Source: Echinococcus granulosus (Eukaryota; Platyhelminthes; Cestoda; Cyclophyllidea; Taeniidae). Taken from it: 64,000 nucleotides of DNA. Below are positions 35,986-48,699 of this stretch, piece after piece (position 1 is the stretch's first letter; each line of letters begins with the position of its first letter). The stretch is taken from the NCBI RefSeq assembly GCF_000524195.1, contig NW_020170565.1, forward strand, positions 32,721 through 96,720. The letters run 5' to 3'. A program made the translations under genes and the position numbers. The notes under the pieces were generated by a model. It was not told the origin of the DNA. It did no database searches and worked only from the letters and a program-made list of their open reading frames with translations.

Positions 35986-37126
35986 GTAAGATGCCTTCTG
36001 TCATATGACTCTGCTCAACGTACACGAAGGAGCATTTGACAAATAATAGTGCCTGTTGCATCGGTGTAGTCCTTTCATTTCAAACCATGATACGCACATT
36101 TCCATTGAGCAGCGCTTATTAAATTTGAAACCCTCCTACTCCCCCTAGTTTTTAATGATTGTTGCATAATGCCACACTGCCACCTACCAGTGAGAGAGGC
36201 GTGATACTGCTGTCTCATTACTAACTTCACCCCAAATTCCAACCCAAATACGCTCTATATATACCAGCACAAACGTTTTCTACACAGATTTCAGTTTGTT
36301 TAACATATGTGTTTTCCCAATGCCAACTTTGATATGAGCGAGGCATCGCCATTTGTTTTCTCTCCACTCCAACCCTTCAGTGCACACTGAGTAGGTGAAC
36401 AAATGATGTGGAGGTACATTGTAGGCAACAATCGCTAAGTCTAGTCGCATGAAGCTTTTACGCATAAATTTGACTGAAGAAAATATAAAAGGAATGTAAG
36501 ATGTGCAAGAGGCTAACTTCTCAAACATACTTAACACATGCACATCTTATTATGATGTTAAGCTCCATTTTGAATGGTAGTCCTTAATAACTCTCATCCC
36601 TTGTGAAAAAAAGGGGTTAAATGCTGTATTTTGAAGACATGAATATTGTAAAGTCGCATTACTACTATTTTTTTTTTGCTACTACTACTACTATTTTTTT
36701 GCTACTATTTTCATCGTGTCAGGGGGAAATTTCTGTATTTTCTTAACTAACAGAAAAGAAAGCCTAAACTAGTTTGCACAATAACAACTCTTGCAGTATT
36801 TTTTAGGAGTTTCGATAACAAATGCGAAAGAACAGGCGAGTTCTGGAATTCGTGTTACTTTAACTTGAGTCTCGTGGGTCCTCTGACCTATCAGATAAGT
36901 TGGGACATGGAAAGCATGGATGCACTTCTCGCAAACCAAATTGCAGTAACTGTAGTACAGTTTAAACCCCCGCAGCCCCCTATCCATAAAATAGCAAACT
37001 CTTCATTTGGAGCAATCACTCTCGACAAAATGGACCCTTGCACCTCGTACGATGTACATGTGGAGGCATTTCGAGGTGCAGTCAGCATTTTGTCTTACGT
37101 CGGAACAATTGAAACACCACCCACTG
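35916..37126 (+). CDS. EG95/45W/TSOL18-like secreted fibronectin type III antigen
   Basis: Two well-supported exons: 35916-35985 (signal peptide) and 36797-37126 (FN3 domain), joined in phase 1 over an 811-nt intron (GTAAGA to TTGCAG). A third exon at 37537 is possible. The protein starts MAVQFWLILLATSILATGNR, a typical signal peptide. One FN3 domain follows: YFNLSLVGPLTYQISWDM with the strand-B Trp, then LDKMDPCTSYDVHVEAF with the strand-F Tyr, ending VGTIETPPT. Exon order, phases, size, signal-peptide wording and the IETP ending recall the taeniid oncosphere antigens EG95, 45W and TSOL18, GPI- or membrane-associated secreted proteins of the invasive larva and known vaccine targets. Four Cys are visible in the FN3 exon, more than I recall for EG95, so the fold may carry disulphides. 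The family link is from memory, not from a search. Confidence 0.72.
36663..36712. repeat. (CTA)n / poly-T simple repeat
   Basis: Two short CTA or ACT runs, each interrupted by a T tract of seven to ten bases (TACTACTATTTTTTTTTTGC and a near repeat of it). It lies in intron 1 of the EG95-like gene, about 85 bases before the FN3 exon. Such tracts are prone to length change. Confidence 0.8.
36797..37126 (+). CDS. EG95-like gene, exon 2 (fibronectin type III domain)
   Basis: 330 nt, phase 1 to 1, the symmetric phase usual for FN3 exons, from acceptor ACTCTTGCAG to donor ACTG|GTAAGC. It encodes a stretch starting FFRSFDNKCERTGEFWNSC, then the FN3 fold. A second AG at 36805-36806 would give a start out of phase with exon 1, so 36797 is preferred. 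If the donor is not used, the frame runs on to 37203 with a hydrophobic tail (KLVLVITMCKLHIIGVLLIN), which could serve as a membrane-associating C-terminus in an unspliced form. Confidence 0.75.
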
Positions 37127-37536
37127 GTAAGCTGGTGCTTGTGATTACGATGTGCAAACTCCACATCATAGGGGTATTACTCATTAACTCCTTCTCCTGG
37201 TGACAATTTCTGCATCATAGTTGAAGAGCACATATTGAGCTACTTACTACATGGCAGTTGTTGGTGCTCGATTCCACACAGTTTACAGTTGAGCAACCTT
37301 AATTTTTTACATAATGTCCTCATTTGAATATTTTTTGCGTAGGAGAGGAAGAAAGCTCCTTCTCGACTAGTGGGTCTGTCCGAATTCCCTTGACATTTGG
37401 AATTGCCTTTGTTTGCATGGCGGTAGCCCTGAAATAAAATTTTGCGTGAGTTAATGTAAATTACCAACTGCTTCATCCATGTAAACTATCACGGCCAATG
37501 AGCTGTGCATACTGAGCAAATCTTTTTCCACTACAG

Positions 37537-37619
37537 TCTTCCATAGTGCGGAGGATACATCAGTCGCCATTCATTCGGTGCCAACTAACATTAACAATGC
37601 GACATCGGATAGTGGTTAA
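37537..37619 (+). CDS. Possible exon 3 of the EG95-like gene
   Basis: After acceptor CTTTTTCCACTACAG the frame that continues exon 2 (phase 1) reads VFHSAEDTSVAIHSVPTNIN then NATSDSG and a TAA. Phase and acceptor quality are good. Unlike the final exon I know from the taeniid genes, it lacks a hydrophobic tail, so it may be only part of the 3' end, or the weak donor GTTAAC at 37615 may lead to a further exon I cannot see. Confidence 0.42.
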
Positions 37620-37849
37620 CTGTTGACAGACAAATACAGAAATTAGTCACGTTTTGTTTTCTTTTGTCATTTTTGGTCCAATTCTACTGACTCGAAATGA
37701 TTTGGCTTTACAATGGAAAACGGAGCAGAGGTTTTGAAATTCAAATTCTTCAACTGACCAGTAGCACCCATTGTTTAGGCGTGGGAGGTTCATAATCTAC
37801 TACCAAGTTTTGTCTTACCGAAACAACGGAAGGATCTGCATAGCTAATC

Positions 37850-38600
37850 AGCACCATAATCCCAATTTCTGTGCACCATGTCCAACGAATATTGTTGATG
37901 ATTGCTTCCAAACTACTCCACTAGTTGTTGCCTTACCTAGACATGATTATTAGGCACCCGAATAATTGGAGGTGATTAGTCTCAAAACCAGTGGCACCTT
38001 CACCTCACCTGACATAGGTGTTGATGCAATATTGAAGACTAGTAAGACTAGCTGGGATGCTGGAAAATAATCGCAATCTGTAGTATTTATGTTTGTTATC
38101 ACCTGTGAATACGCCGTTAGCTTTTACATAGTAAGAGGCACCAATAAGGTACATTAATTACTTTTTCCAAATCTATCCATCTGGAACATGCTTGCGGCAT
38201 ACTGTTTGACCTTAGGGAGCAAACTTGTAGTGCGAAATCTCACTCTACTAAATTTGAAACGCATCTAGCCCCTAAGTGGTGCTGGCAAAAGTAACTCAAA
38301 CATCTTCTGAGTAGTCGCCTGCAGGCAAAGTGTCATTTACATGCCATTGCTACAAAGGGGGAAACTGTAAATACGACAGTTTCAAAAGTGCTGCTCATTT
38401 TGATGAGATATTTCAACAAGTCAGATCAGTTGTTAGGGTCTAAGGAACCCTATGCTAATGTTCCAGAACAAACTTTCATCCTGCATTCAAGATCCTGTAA
38501 GTTCCACTCTCGAATGTATTAACACCACTACTGTGTAAGCGACTGAACTTTCACGGGCTCCACTCCGCACCACCGCTAAGAGGCAGCTTTTGGATTTTTA
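37850..38600 (+). repeat. Segmental duplication flanking the EG95-like gene, copy 2
   Basis: Diverged direct duplicate of 26600-27673, beginning a few hundred bases after the EG95-like gene. It shares ATTATTAGGCACCCGAA, the AATCTATCCATC block and the CACTCCGCACNACC then GCAGCTTTTGG end. It is shorter than copy 1, mainly in the central part. No coding content was recognised. Confidence 0.72.
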
Positions 38601-38609
38601 CAGATAACC

Positions 38610-41600
38610 CAACTAAAATGGATTCGTAGCCTCAAGTGCACTACTTAAACCTACAATTACATAACAGTCGCATGATTTTCGTGCTGATTGAGGTACGATC
38701 TCATCGAACACGATGGATTACACAAGGGGATAAAAAGGTATGGGGAAACGCACTTACCAAAAGTGCTTTAAAATAAATCAACTGCAAACAAACAATATTT
38801 ACTCCTGCCCCTATTTGATACTCTGGCCTTCGTAATTGATACGGCTTACCTCTCACTGCTCATTAAATGAAATTTGGGAGTTGATAGAGTCCAAATGCAA
38901 TTGAGTAGCATTTAGCTGTGCACTGAAACTAGAACAAAATCTATGGTAAATTTGCAACACTTTTGCCCAAATGGGAGGGCAGTGGTGCATATCTCCTATG
39001 AAACTGCCCAAATCGTGAATGCGGGTTCAAACTACAATGACATTCGTTTGCATTCATTTGTACCGTAAGTTGATGCTTCATTATGAACTGCACAGGGAAT
39101 CCTTCAATCTCAGCAACACGCGCCTATTCGTCTTCCTAAGAGTTCCAATTAATTCCCAATCATTAAGCCCTCTTGAATGTCGTTTTCATTGCTCACTGCC
39201 TCCTGACCTGACTGGGAGTGATGCATGTATGGTGTGTGGATGTACGCTAGGTGTACTCTACCTGTACTGATGGCGGGTTTTGGTCCAAGGTCATGTAAAT
39301 GTTATAATTAAGTGTAACTGAATTTACTGACATACAGACTCGGCCGCTGCTCAGCCGCACTCTGACTGAGACTCAGGCGGCATCCACCCTCTAGCCTCTA
39401 GGCATGTACACACTGTCAGCGCTTTCTTGGCTTGCTCATTACGTTGGTAGTAAGGCTATTTGCTCCACCAATTCTTCTACAATCCATCGACTGTGTGGTT
39501 GTTAGTTTGATCAGATTCACACCATTCTCGTCCACATCACCACATCATAAGCACTGTCAGGGGACCAGTCAACAACAACATGCGTATATGTTGGCACGGG
39601 CACTATTACGAGCCCATCCAGTATGTACAGATGTTAAAAGCTTCCGAAAAGACATTTACTAGGAACGAGGCCAGTGCTCTAATTGTCATCATTCTTTTGT
39701 TCTCATATCTTTACCAATTTTAAATTGACCTGACTTTGCAGCAGCTGCAAGCGTGTTTAAGATGTTGTACAGGGATCACTGTGAATGCCTTTGTTTTTTT
39801 GCAATAAACTTGTATAGCTACCGAAGTTAATCGTTATCATTCAAATTATAGTTTGAAGGTGGCCACTTTGCTATTGGCAGTGGGGAATTCGATACGGACT
39901 CTATTATCACCAAACTGGTGCCGTTTACTTTCACAATATATGGTGGGTCATTGGCATTATTTGATACCCTCTCGAGAAGAATCACTTGTCTCGAGTATTT
40001 GCTGACGTGGCTCATGCCCTCTCTGCTTATACGTATGTTTAACTTCACTTGATAATTGTGAAGAATCCGACTGGCTGAGAGGTTTCCAAACCACCTCTAC
40101 CGTTCTCCAACTCACATTTGAAGATGACGTGCTAAGGTGGATTTAAGGCGATCATTGTGACAGGCTACACATCAATTTGGAATGGTGGTACAGCCTGTAA
40201 AGTAGGCAAAAGGATGTAGGAACTTAATAACTACCCAACTTTTTCGTGACATACAAATGCCCTTTGCTTGTCTTTTTTCTGCAAATTTTATGTGTGAGTA
40301 TGGCAAGCATGTAAATTAGCTGCAGTGAAATATGCTACTTGTGGCAAAACTGCGCGGTTTAAATATATTCACACTAGATTCAAGCACGATAGCTTGCCAA
40401 ATGACGCCGACTTTCTTACAGTGAATAGCAAACGTACCAGAAGGGAGTAAGGGAGAGTTGTCGCGAAAAGATAATTTGAGGAATGCCGAAATGAGGAACC
40501 ACATCTGCCTCGACTGTATGATATCATTCTCAGGACAGCAAATTTAGCGATCACATGAACGCGGCGCATTGTGGTGAGTTACACTTATCTACTCTGAGCG
40601 TTTAAACCGAAACATGATAACTTTTTGAAAACCCAGAAGTTCTGCAAATAAGCAATCAAAGGATAAGGGAAAAGTTTTGCTAGAAGTGTCACCCTTTTAT
40701 TTGCATCTCCTGCCGTCACTTGTTTACTAAAAAGACTAATTTTACGAGCACATGAAGGGTGTGCCTAGACGTAAGGATTTTGGATGTCCTCAATCCCACA
40801 GTCAGAATCTTCTCTTCGAAGTTCCAGGAATTTCGCCAAAAGCTTTCTCACACATCTCGACATGACGTATTGCCGACACCTTCAGGGGATCAAGTCTGCA
40901 TTGAGTGTAAAGCGTGCAGGCATGATGTTTACTATGAATGCAATTCAGCTAAAGTTGTATTCATCTCAACGGTACACCTCGAGGGTATACGGAACCTAAG
41001 GGAGCTGCGGGCACGATGTCAGAAGACGAGGAGGCAAAGTCATACTGATGCTGTTTAAATGCACCTTTTTGAGAGGAGCATTCCGAGAACCCCAAGTTCG
41101 TAGAGAAGGAGTGGTCAGAATTACCAGGTACAAAGAAGTGATCAGTACCCGATATTCTCTAAGTCGGTGCTGATTCCAGTGCCCCCGGACTAATAAAAGT
41201 TCCCCAACGCGATTCAATGCAAAAATTATCATTTCCAAAATATATCTAAAGCAACAAATGCTATTCTAATCTGCCACTTTATATTATCCGTAACATCCGA
41301 AGAAAGTGAAGACTTGAGCGTCAGCACTTTTTAGTGTCCAGATGTTTTTTTCCCTTCGGTTAAACGGTTTGTTAGCATCTGCTTTTTCAAAATTGAGTCA
41401 TTTGTGACTTTCAAATGCTAGTAGAAAGGTTAGGTCTGTTTTGACAGAAAAAATTAACCGTAAATTTAACTTATTTTATACCAAAAAAGCTTTCGCAACA
41501 GCTCGCTTAATTAGTCAATTTCAAGGTCATTGTCTGCATTTTAGTACTTTGTCTGCTGGTTTGGTGAGTTCTTTGCAGGCTTTAACGGCAGGATTTTGGT

Positions 41601-44600
41601 CGGAAATACAGTCGATTTCTAGTCCCTACCTGATGTCAATGATGGTCTTGCCTCTACAAGACCAAGAAGAATAAACCTGTTTGTGATGTTGCATCTGATT
41701 AGATACGAGGGATTAATAAGGAACACTAGATTTAAAATTGGACTTTATTATAACTCTGTGCTTTGCTCAGATGGGAATAGATTTCAACTTAGGAGTTGTT
41801 AAGGGGCATTTTGTGTCTTGGCAGATTTGATGTGCATGTTTTCAGTGGGAATTCGCTACTTGTCTTTTCACGATTTCTTGGTGACGGTTGCATTGTCCAA
41901 ATTGTTATAATATCCATATTGGTAGGATATGATGGGTTTATGGGGTGTGGATACAGCTGCAGTGTCCGCCGAAGGGTACTTGCGTATGCTCCTCTACATT
42001 AATGAACGTGATCGCATATTCAGCAACATCAGCAGATGCAATTTGAACAAACACAAGCCGAGGTAGTAAGGAATCTGCCACACTCGAGACGTCGACATGC
42101 AGCCTACGCCACCATTGGATTAGCTGTCAATCCGTTGACTCGATTGGTAAGACTATTGCAGTAGTTCACCATGTTTAAAATTATTTATCCACATCTCATT
42201 TTGTTTTGATAGGTACGGGGATGCCTTTCGCGTTGGAGATTGGTGACATGGGTGACGAATAAGTGGAAACTTCAAATTCTGTCAAGGAAAGTTGAGAAGA
42301 ATGAACACATGAAGTGGTGTACCAGCTACATTCTCTCCGAGCCTGCGAAGGACATGTATTTCGTCGCGACTATACCTCTGCTGAAGGGCGTTTTGGCGAT
42401 TAGTGTTTGCTGATGAGTTTTTGATGAAACTGTTGGAAGTCTGCAAAGTACGTTCGATGTGGTGTCGTAATTTCTGCGTTCATGAGGTGGTGGGCAGAAA
42501 GGACCAGTCAGTAGTGCGAGTGTGGATAAATGGAGGAAGGAACTTGCCATTTTACAAGTGCGCATAAGTGTACATTTTTTGCATTGGAAAATATCTTAGT
42601 TGCATATATTCAACTGGTCTCTTTGTTTATCTACCTCGGTGAGGTGTGCTTCCCCACCTTGAGGTGCAGTCCTTTGCACCTGCCGCAGGTACCGTTGGGT
42701 AGATGGAAATCCCACTTCGGTGGCTTAGAACTAATTGTGCTGCTTCTTGCCTTCACATTTCCTACGTATTCCACCTACTTGTGTAGTTTGACTTGTTTGC
42801 TCTTGGACCAGCGTTCCTACAACTAGCTATGGACACGCGTGATGGCCAGCACCTTCCCCATGCCCTCAATCCAGTTGCAGAGAGGATAAAACTGCGGATG
42901 CAGTCGTAATACCAAGAAAGGTAGGTGATGTTGGGGTCAGTTGCATGGAAGCTGGATGAGTGGCACGATTGATTTGTGGGTGTTTTTTTTATAGCTCAAA
43001 AGAGGATGACTTTAAAATACGTTGGTTGATTGTTTAAGTTTTGATTTTGTCAAAGGGGCCACTATACTTTTGCATGGTGGGCTGGCCCCTGGTCCGTGCC
43101 AGTGGCCTCAAGTCCTACTGCATGCCAAATATACGTGTTCTGTTCGAGTATGATGTCCTCTTTTGTCTTGAGGAAAGTCTCAAGGAACCACAGCATGTAT
43201 GAATTCGATGGGGATATTCTCTTGCAAATTGAAGCACTGTTGGTCGTAGCTCATTCACGTGACCGTTCGACATGGAAGGTTTTAAGAGAGGCATGAAATG
43301 TTCCCCGGTTGGGATCATGGTCACCACAACTCACACGCCGGAGGGAGCGGAAAGTTGGGTATCGGACATAACCGCGAATCTCCACCTCCTACTTATAAGT
43401 GACAAGGAGAGTCTAGGTCGCCTGTTTTTTTTCACCATTTAGTGTTTGGTATGGCAACAGGCACTGGGATCGTGCATATAAACGTTGGAACTTGTGCTTG
43501 ACAGGGCAATCCGGTATTTGGGGTAAAATTCGAAAATTGGACATTTTTTAAGGCACACGTCTATGGCGTTAGTCAGGTTTGGAGGTGAAGTCGAAGTACT
43601 TGTTCACTCGTCGAGTGCTATTTGTTAGAATTTCCGCATCCATTGGTGTTGGTGATGGTCCCGTCCCATTCTCATCGCTTTAGTGCAGGTGCCGTAGGTG
43701 GGATTTACTGTAAACCTTCGAGGTACCGCTGACACCCAGCCACTTGTATGAGTTCTTGCACGTGCACAATATCATTGATACAACAGAATGACATGTTACG
43801 TAAAATTTAGGACTTGAGAATGCCTAGCAGCATAGGGTCTGCTGAACGAAGACCAATGGAATCGTTAAACTGCAGACGGAAACATAAGGGCATTCAGTGC
43901 TGCGACTTTTACAGTGCGTGCTGAATGCGAAGGTCACCTGAGGGTGAACAAGTTGGACACTTTGACGCATGCCAAGTGGTCTGGCAGCCTAATGTCAATT
44001 TCCTGCCGTTAGAATGCCAGTCGGTGTCAATGGATCACTGATGGGTCATGGAAAACACTTTATGGTGCTATTTCTGATCAAGGATACCTGGATGTTGCTA
44101 CTTATGTGATGGTCAGTAGTCACAACTGACCTGCGAACTGGGAAGCATTCATTTCGGGATGTGTGGAGGTATCATCTGACTATGTGTAGCAGCTATGCTA
44201 CACTATGCTAACCATGAATAAGGTGGGAGAGCATCATGCCTGATGCGTTCCCATGGCTTCCTTCATACTCTACCATTCAAACTAAAACGATCGCTACCTC
44301 ATTCAGGATGCCAAGTCTACACGCCAGCGCTCTCAGCTGCACAAAATAAGCCCTTGTCATTCCCTCCCACAAATATTAAAAGCAAATATATACAAGTAGA
44401 AACAAGTTCAGTTAGACCTGTGCATCTATTTTACATGGATTACTGATGCTAAGAAGTGAAGGTGAATACTGTCGAAGATTGTGAATCGCCTAATTCAATC
44501 TACCATTCTTTTTGCCTTTCCAAAATTAAAGCAAGTGATGCGCCCTCTGTTTGTTTGGCCCCAATTGAAACCAAGTAATATAAGAATGGATTTCTTTTAA

Positions 44601-47600
44601 ACATGGGGGCCAATCACGAATTAATCTTTGATTTCAATTTAATTATATTTTCAAAAAGGGTGAAGGCTTGCAAAGGAGCAAGCAAACAATTACGTCTGCG
44701 TTATCTATGCATTTCACTTTTCATATTTGCATTGTTTACTGAACGTCTGCCGTGCTTGGCACTTGATCATCTGCATGCCAAAAATGCTGCTAAAATAAAC
44801 TTGGTGATTTAGTGGGAGGAGAATACAAAGGGACGAAGTGAGACAATTATTTCTAATATTTCTGATATTGTACCCAAACCGCACTGAGCGATTTTGTATC
44901 TCATTGTTTAGTTCTAATAATAAAATGGCTTGAAATATTGTGCCGTTTTGTATGGGGAGAATATTCTCCCCTAACTCTTATCATTCTCCAAATAATGTAC
45001 ACTAAATTTGACCCTGAGAAAAAAGAGTTTTGAGTACAATATTGGTCCAGTCGCAGCGCTCACCATGAATCACCAGTAGTAATAATTGTATAAAACACTA
45101 CATTCGCTCTCGATAGTGACTACAGCTTCCAAGTTTCTTGTTTCTTTTACAGTAGGCACCTTTTTTGCATACATGACTGTGAATAACTTCATAAAGTGTC
45201 TGATATAATCCACTCATGACGTCACCAGGCGGCATTAAAAGAATGCACATTCATGTGCTTCAATCGGTCAAGTTAAAATCACTTGACTTGCAAAGAAGTT
45301 CTAAGAACTTGGGCGTATGACGAAGGTAAAAGTCTTTGAATGTGAATATTTGACAATGTTGATGTTGCATTATAAACACTCATCATGACGTAAGTAGTAA
45401 TACTGCACGTTTCACCATCACCTTGAGATCGTGTTTATCACCTACTGTGGGTATCTTCAATTTCTTTTTGTCATTTACACCTCACGGATTGTACTTCACT
45501 CGTCGTTGGCGTTGCACAGCATCAGTAAGCCCATTCCACTCTTGTGTGTTGCATTTGTTACCAAGTGACAGGCGTGGACACCGATCGTATGGCACGTGTC
45601 GCGACATATCTTGTGTCGTATCATGAGCCGTCTTTGGATATCAGCCATTCTAACCAATTTTGGAATCAGAGAAGCTTTGCATTGGTGTGTCCTCAATGTA
45701 ACGTTTAATGAGACGTACTGGAATGTAAAATCTTTCCATCTGCTCATGGTATTTGTAGTTTTGCTTTTTAAGGCAAATTCAGTGATGCAACATGATTATT
45801 TAAACTTGGTTTACGTGACTGATCAGCGTATTGGGAAAGAATTATTTGATTTGGTCCTAAGTAGGGGAATGTCGAGGGCTATACATGGTTTAGATGCAAA
45901 TTTGTGATTTAGTGGATGTGACATTCCATAGTGGAATCGTTTATTGTTTCCTCTTTGATGCAGTCAGACACTTTCACATCTGCCTACTCATATATATATG
46001 TCCCTTATCAATCTATCTCATAGTCATTCTGTCCATTCACTCTGAATTTGTTCATTCGTCTGGACATTTCCCCACATTCATTCAATCATTCATTCAATTA
46101 CCTCTTATTCTTTCACCCACGTTCCCTCATTTGTAGTTAATTTACTAAAACTCTATTCACGTATCTAATCATTTTAATCCCCCTACCGATTCATCAACAT
46201 AATTATCCTTCTCCCCAATGATGTTCACCATATTGTACATTGATTCACTCATCAAATAATAAACAAATAGATGGTTGCAGACTTTGTTGTAGCCAGAAAT
46301 GCATTATTTGATAGCTGTTACAAATGATTTAGTCCAATCACTAAACTATATATTTAGATGGCATCCGTTTCCTTATAGTTATTTGTTTTCTCCAATTACT
46401 TCGACCTTTCCCCATCATCACCCCTACTGTCATCAATATAATCGTCCCCATTATCATTATCACCGCTCTTCGTCGTCCTAAAAATAAGCAAAATGTTTTT
46501 TTCTGACGATGACATTGAAGCCACATTGCAGTTATTCTGTTACAGTGTCCCCCTCCGAGACCCGGACTTTGACTTTCCCCTCAATCGCCCAAGTAAGGCC
46601 GATATTTCGTATCCTCACCTTTCCCGTTTCCAAATGGTGCTACGTTGTCTTTGTGGTTCGACTTGCCTTTTTATTAATGCTTCTGGTCGTGACAACTTTT
46701 CTAAGGTCATTTTTTGTCTCTGGTACGAGTTCCACAAAATTGATTTCTTTGGCGACCCGCAACCTACTGTGCCTCGTTTTGTTTTGCAGAATGCAAATTT
46801 TAACTAAGTATGCAAAAAAATTGTTTCCATGTCTTTTTAAGTAGAAAACCTGGATGCTCATTTTTGCACCCCACTGTTTTCTCCACTTAATTATATTGAT
46901 ACTCACAGGTCCAGGTAAATCTTCATTATGAGTTCCCCAAAGGGTTGATGGAAAGTTAACAGAAATGAAAGAAACAAGACGTCATGCCACAAAGTAGATA
47001 ACGAAGGAGCCCGTCTAGAAAATAACGCTATTTACAATACCCCTCTCTGATAATATCATCTATGGCAGTCTATGTGTCACTCTTCCGTGTCAAAGAGTGG
47101 AGTGCATTCCGGAGCATTGGGTAAAAGCTCCTAAATAAGGAAAGTTGTCAGGGATAAAGGCCAAGACATACTGAGTCCCGGCATAATTAGGTATCACATG
47201 GACTTACCCATCAAGTTTTCCATTTGAACAGCAGCTTTGCGGATGAGCTGTGGAAGCCTAATGCAAGTTACATAGCCGTTCTGTTTCTAAGGCACATTCA
47301 TCATGAAAGAGATTCATTCACAAAGTTAACATTTACTACTCCCTATCCTTGTTCCACTACTGTCCAGCTTCTGCTTGTATTCCAGCCAGCTCAAGAGATC
47401 GTTTATATTGCAGGAAAATCGCCCGCGAGTCTTCCGAAATATGCCCATCACTGGTGTTGCCACTTGTCTCTGTCACCGATTTTGCAACTAGGAACTGAGG
47501 AGGTGGCTACTGAGATGGATTTGGAAAACACACTAGGCGTAATCACACATTTTGAGGAGCACATTAGCAGTTGCGGCAGCGTCGAAGTCGGTGGCGGTAG

Positions 47601-47800
47601 TAGACGCGTCGGTTGAGTAGCCGTCACAAGGGAAAAGTTGGAACGTTAGGGGTCCTGTAGCCTATCAAAGACCAGTGCGCCTGATTGCTTAGATGCCTAG
47701 AGCCCGATAGCTTCTTCACAGGAACCACAGGCCACTGGTTTCCTCAAGGTCTTCTCCATATAAACTGCCTTAACTCGAACAATGTCCCTGACGTCTGGAA
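38610..47800. other. No gene recognised
   Basis: About 9 kb without a recognisable gene. It includes patches of higher GC (around 39.35-39.6, 42.6-42.8, 43.1-43.7 and 47.4-47.6 kb) with frames up to 130 codons (47224-47616, +), none with a motif I know or a convincing splice pair. 45.97-46.45 kb is strongly pyrimidine-biased on the plus strand with CATT-type simple runs. The GC patches could be very old retroelement pieces. Confidence 0.4.
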
Positions 47801-47809
47801 TTGTGTCCC

Positions 47810-48600
47810 CTCTAAGGCAAGACCAGAAAATGTAGCTTAACTGAACCCTGGAACTGCCTGTTATGAAAAAACTTCTCCATTGGATGAAAGTATGCTTAAG
47901 GGAAATTAAGTTCAAAATCAGATGGATGGAAACATGCTGATAAAGCAGATTTAATGCAATCTACCTGAAGATTGCTTGCCTTGAAATTCTTAACTAAATG
48001 GAGGATTGGAGGATTGCTCATCCCTGGACCCGAGGGAATAGCCGAGTAAGGCATATGCAGTGTTTCTTAAATTTTGCATATATCACTTGTCTCTGCTCGA
48101 CATGCCCCATGTCATTCAACGTCAGCCCCATATTCCAAGAAAATAAGAAAAGTAGCCGTCAAGGTGGGTGTGTTGTGAGGCGAAAAATGCGGGCAAGATG
48201 AGTCTAGAAGCTGCCTGTCATGAGGAGAAAAAACAGAACAACTTATTTATCAGAGGAATTTATGATCAAGGTTAAGAGAAAGTAAGCTTAAAGTTAAGCA
48301 GGTAAAAACATGCTGATGAAGCAAGGTGGATTTAATGCAGTCTACTGGAAGAATGCCTACTTTGCGCTTCCGAAATAAATATGCGATCAGTGATCCTTGG
48401 AGGCTTGCTTATGCTTGGACCTGAGGACAAAGCTGAGTGAGGTGCAAGCACTATTTTGAAATTTGGCGTTTGTCACCTCTCCCTTCGTTAGAATGAACCC
48501 TTGACGTGACTTATGTCACTCAACAACTGCAATGTATTTCGAACACACAAGAAATGTAGCTATCAAGGTGGGTGTCGTTTGTTTTCGCAAAGCATGCATA
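47810..48600 (+). repeat. Degenerate tandem repeat, about 360-400 bp unit
   Basis: Two full units and the end of a third. Shared blocks include GAANCTGCCTGTNATGA (about 47849 and 48207), AACATGCTGATRAAGCA then GGATTTAATGCARTCTAC, TGGACCYGAGG (about 48023 and 48414), and GTAGCYRTCAAGGTGGGTGT near each unit end (an earlier AAAATGTAGC at 47832 marks the preceding partial unit). Spacing drifts from 358 to about 400, so indels are frequent. No shared open frame. Confidence 0.72.
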
Positions 48601-48676
48601 AATGCATGAGTTTCGCCACGATTAAATAAGTAACCGAATTAATGCTTTGATGTAACCAATCGCAAGTTTTAGAACC

Positions 48677-48699
48677 AAAAAAAAAAAAAAAAAAAAAAA
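48677..48699 (+). repeat. Poly-A tract (23 A)
   Basis: An uninterrupted run of 23 A lies about 80 bases beyond the tandem repeat. It could be the tail of a retroposed sequence whose 3' end is the repeat unit, or a simple homopolymer. No target-site duplication was identified. Confidence 0.9.
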
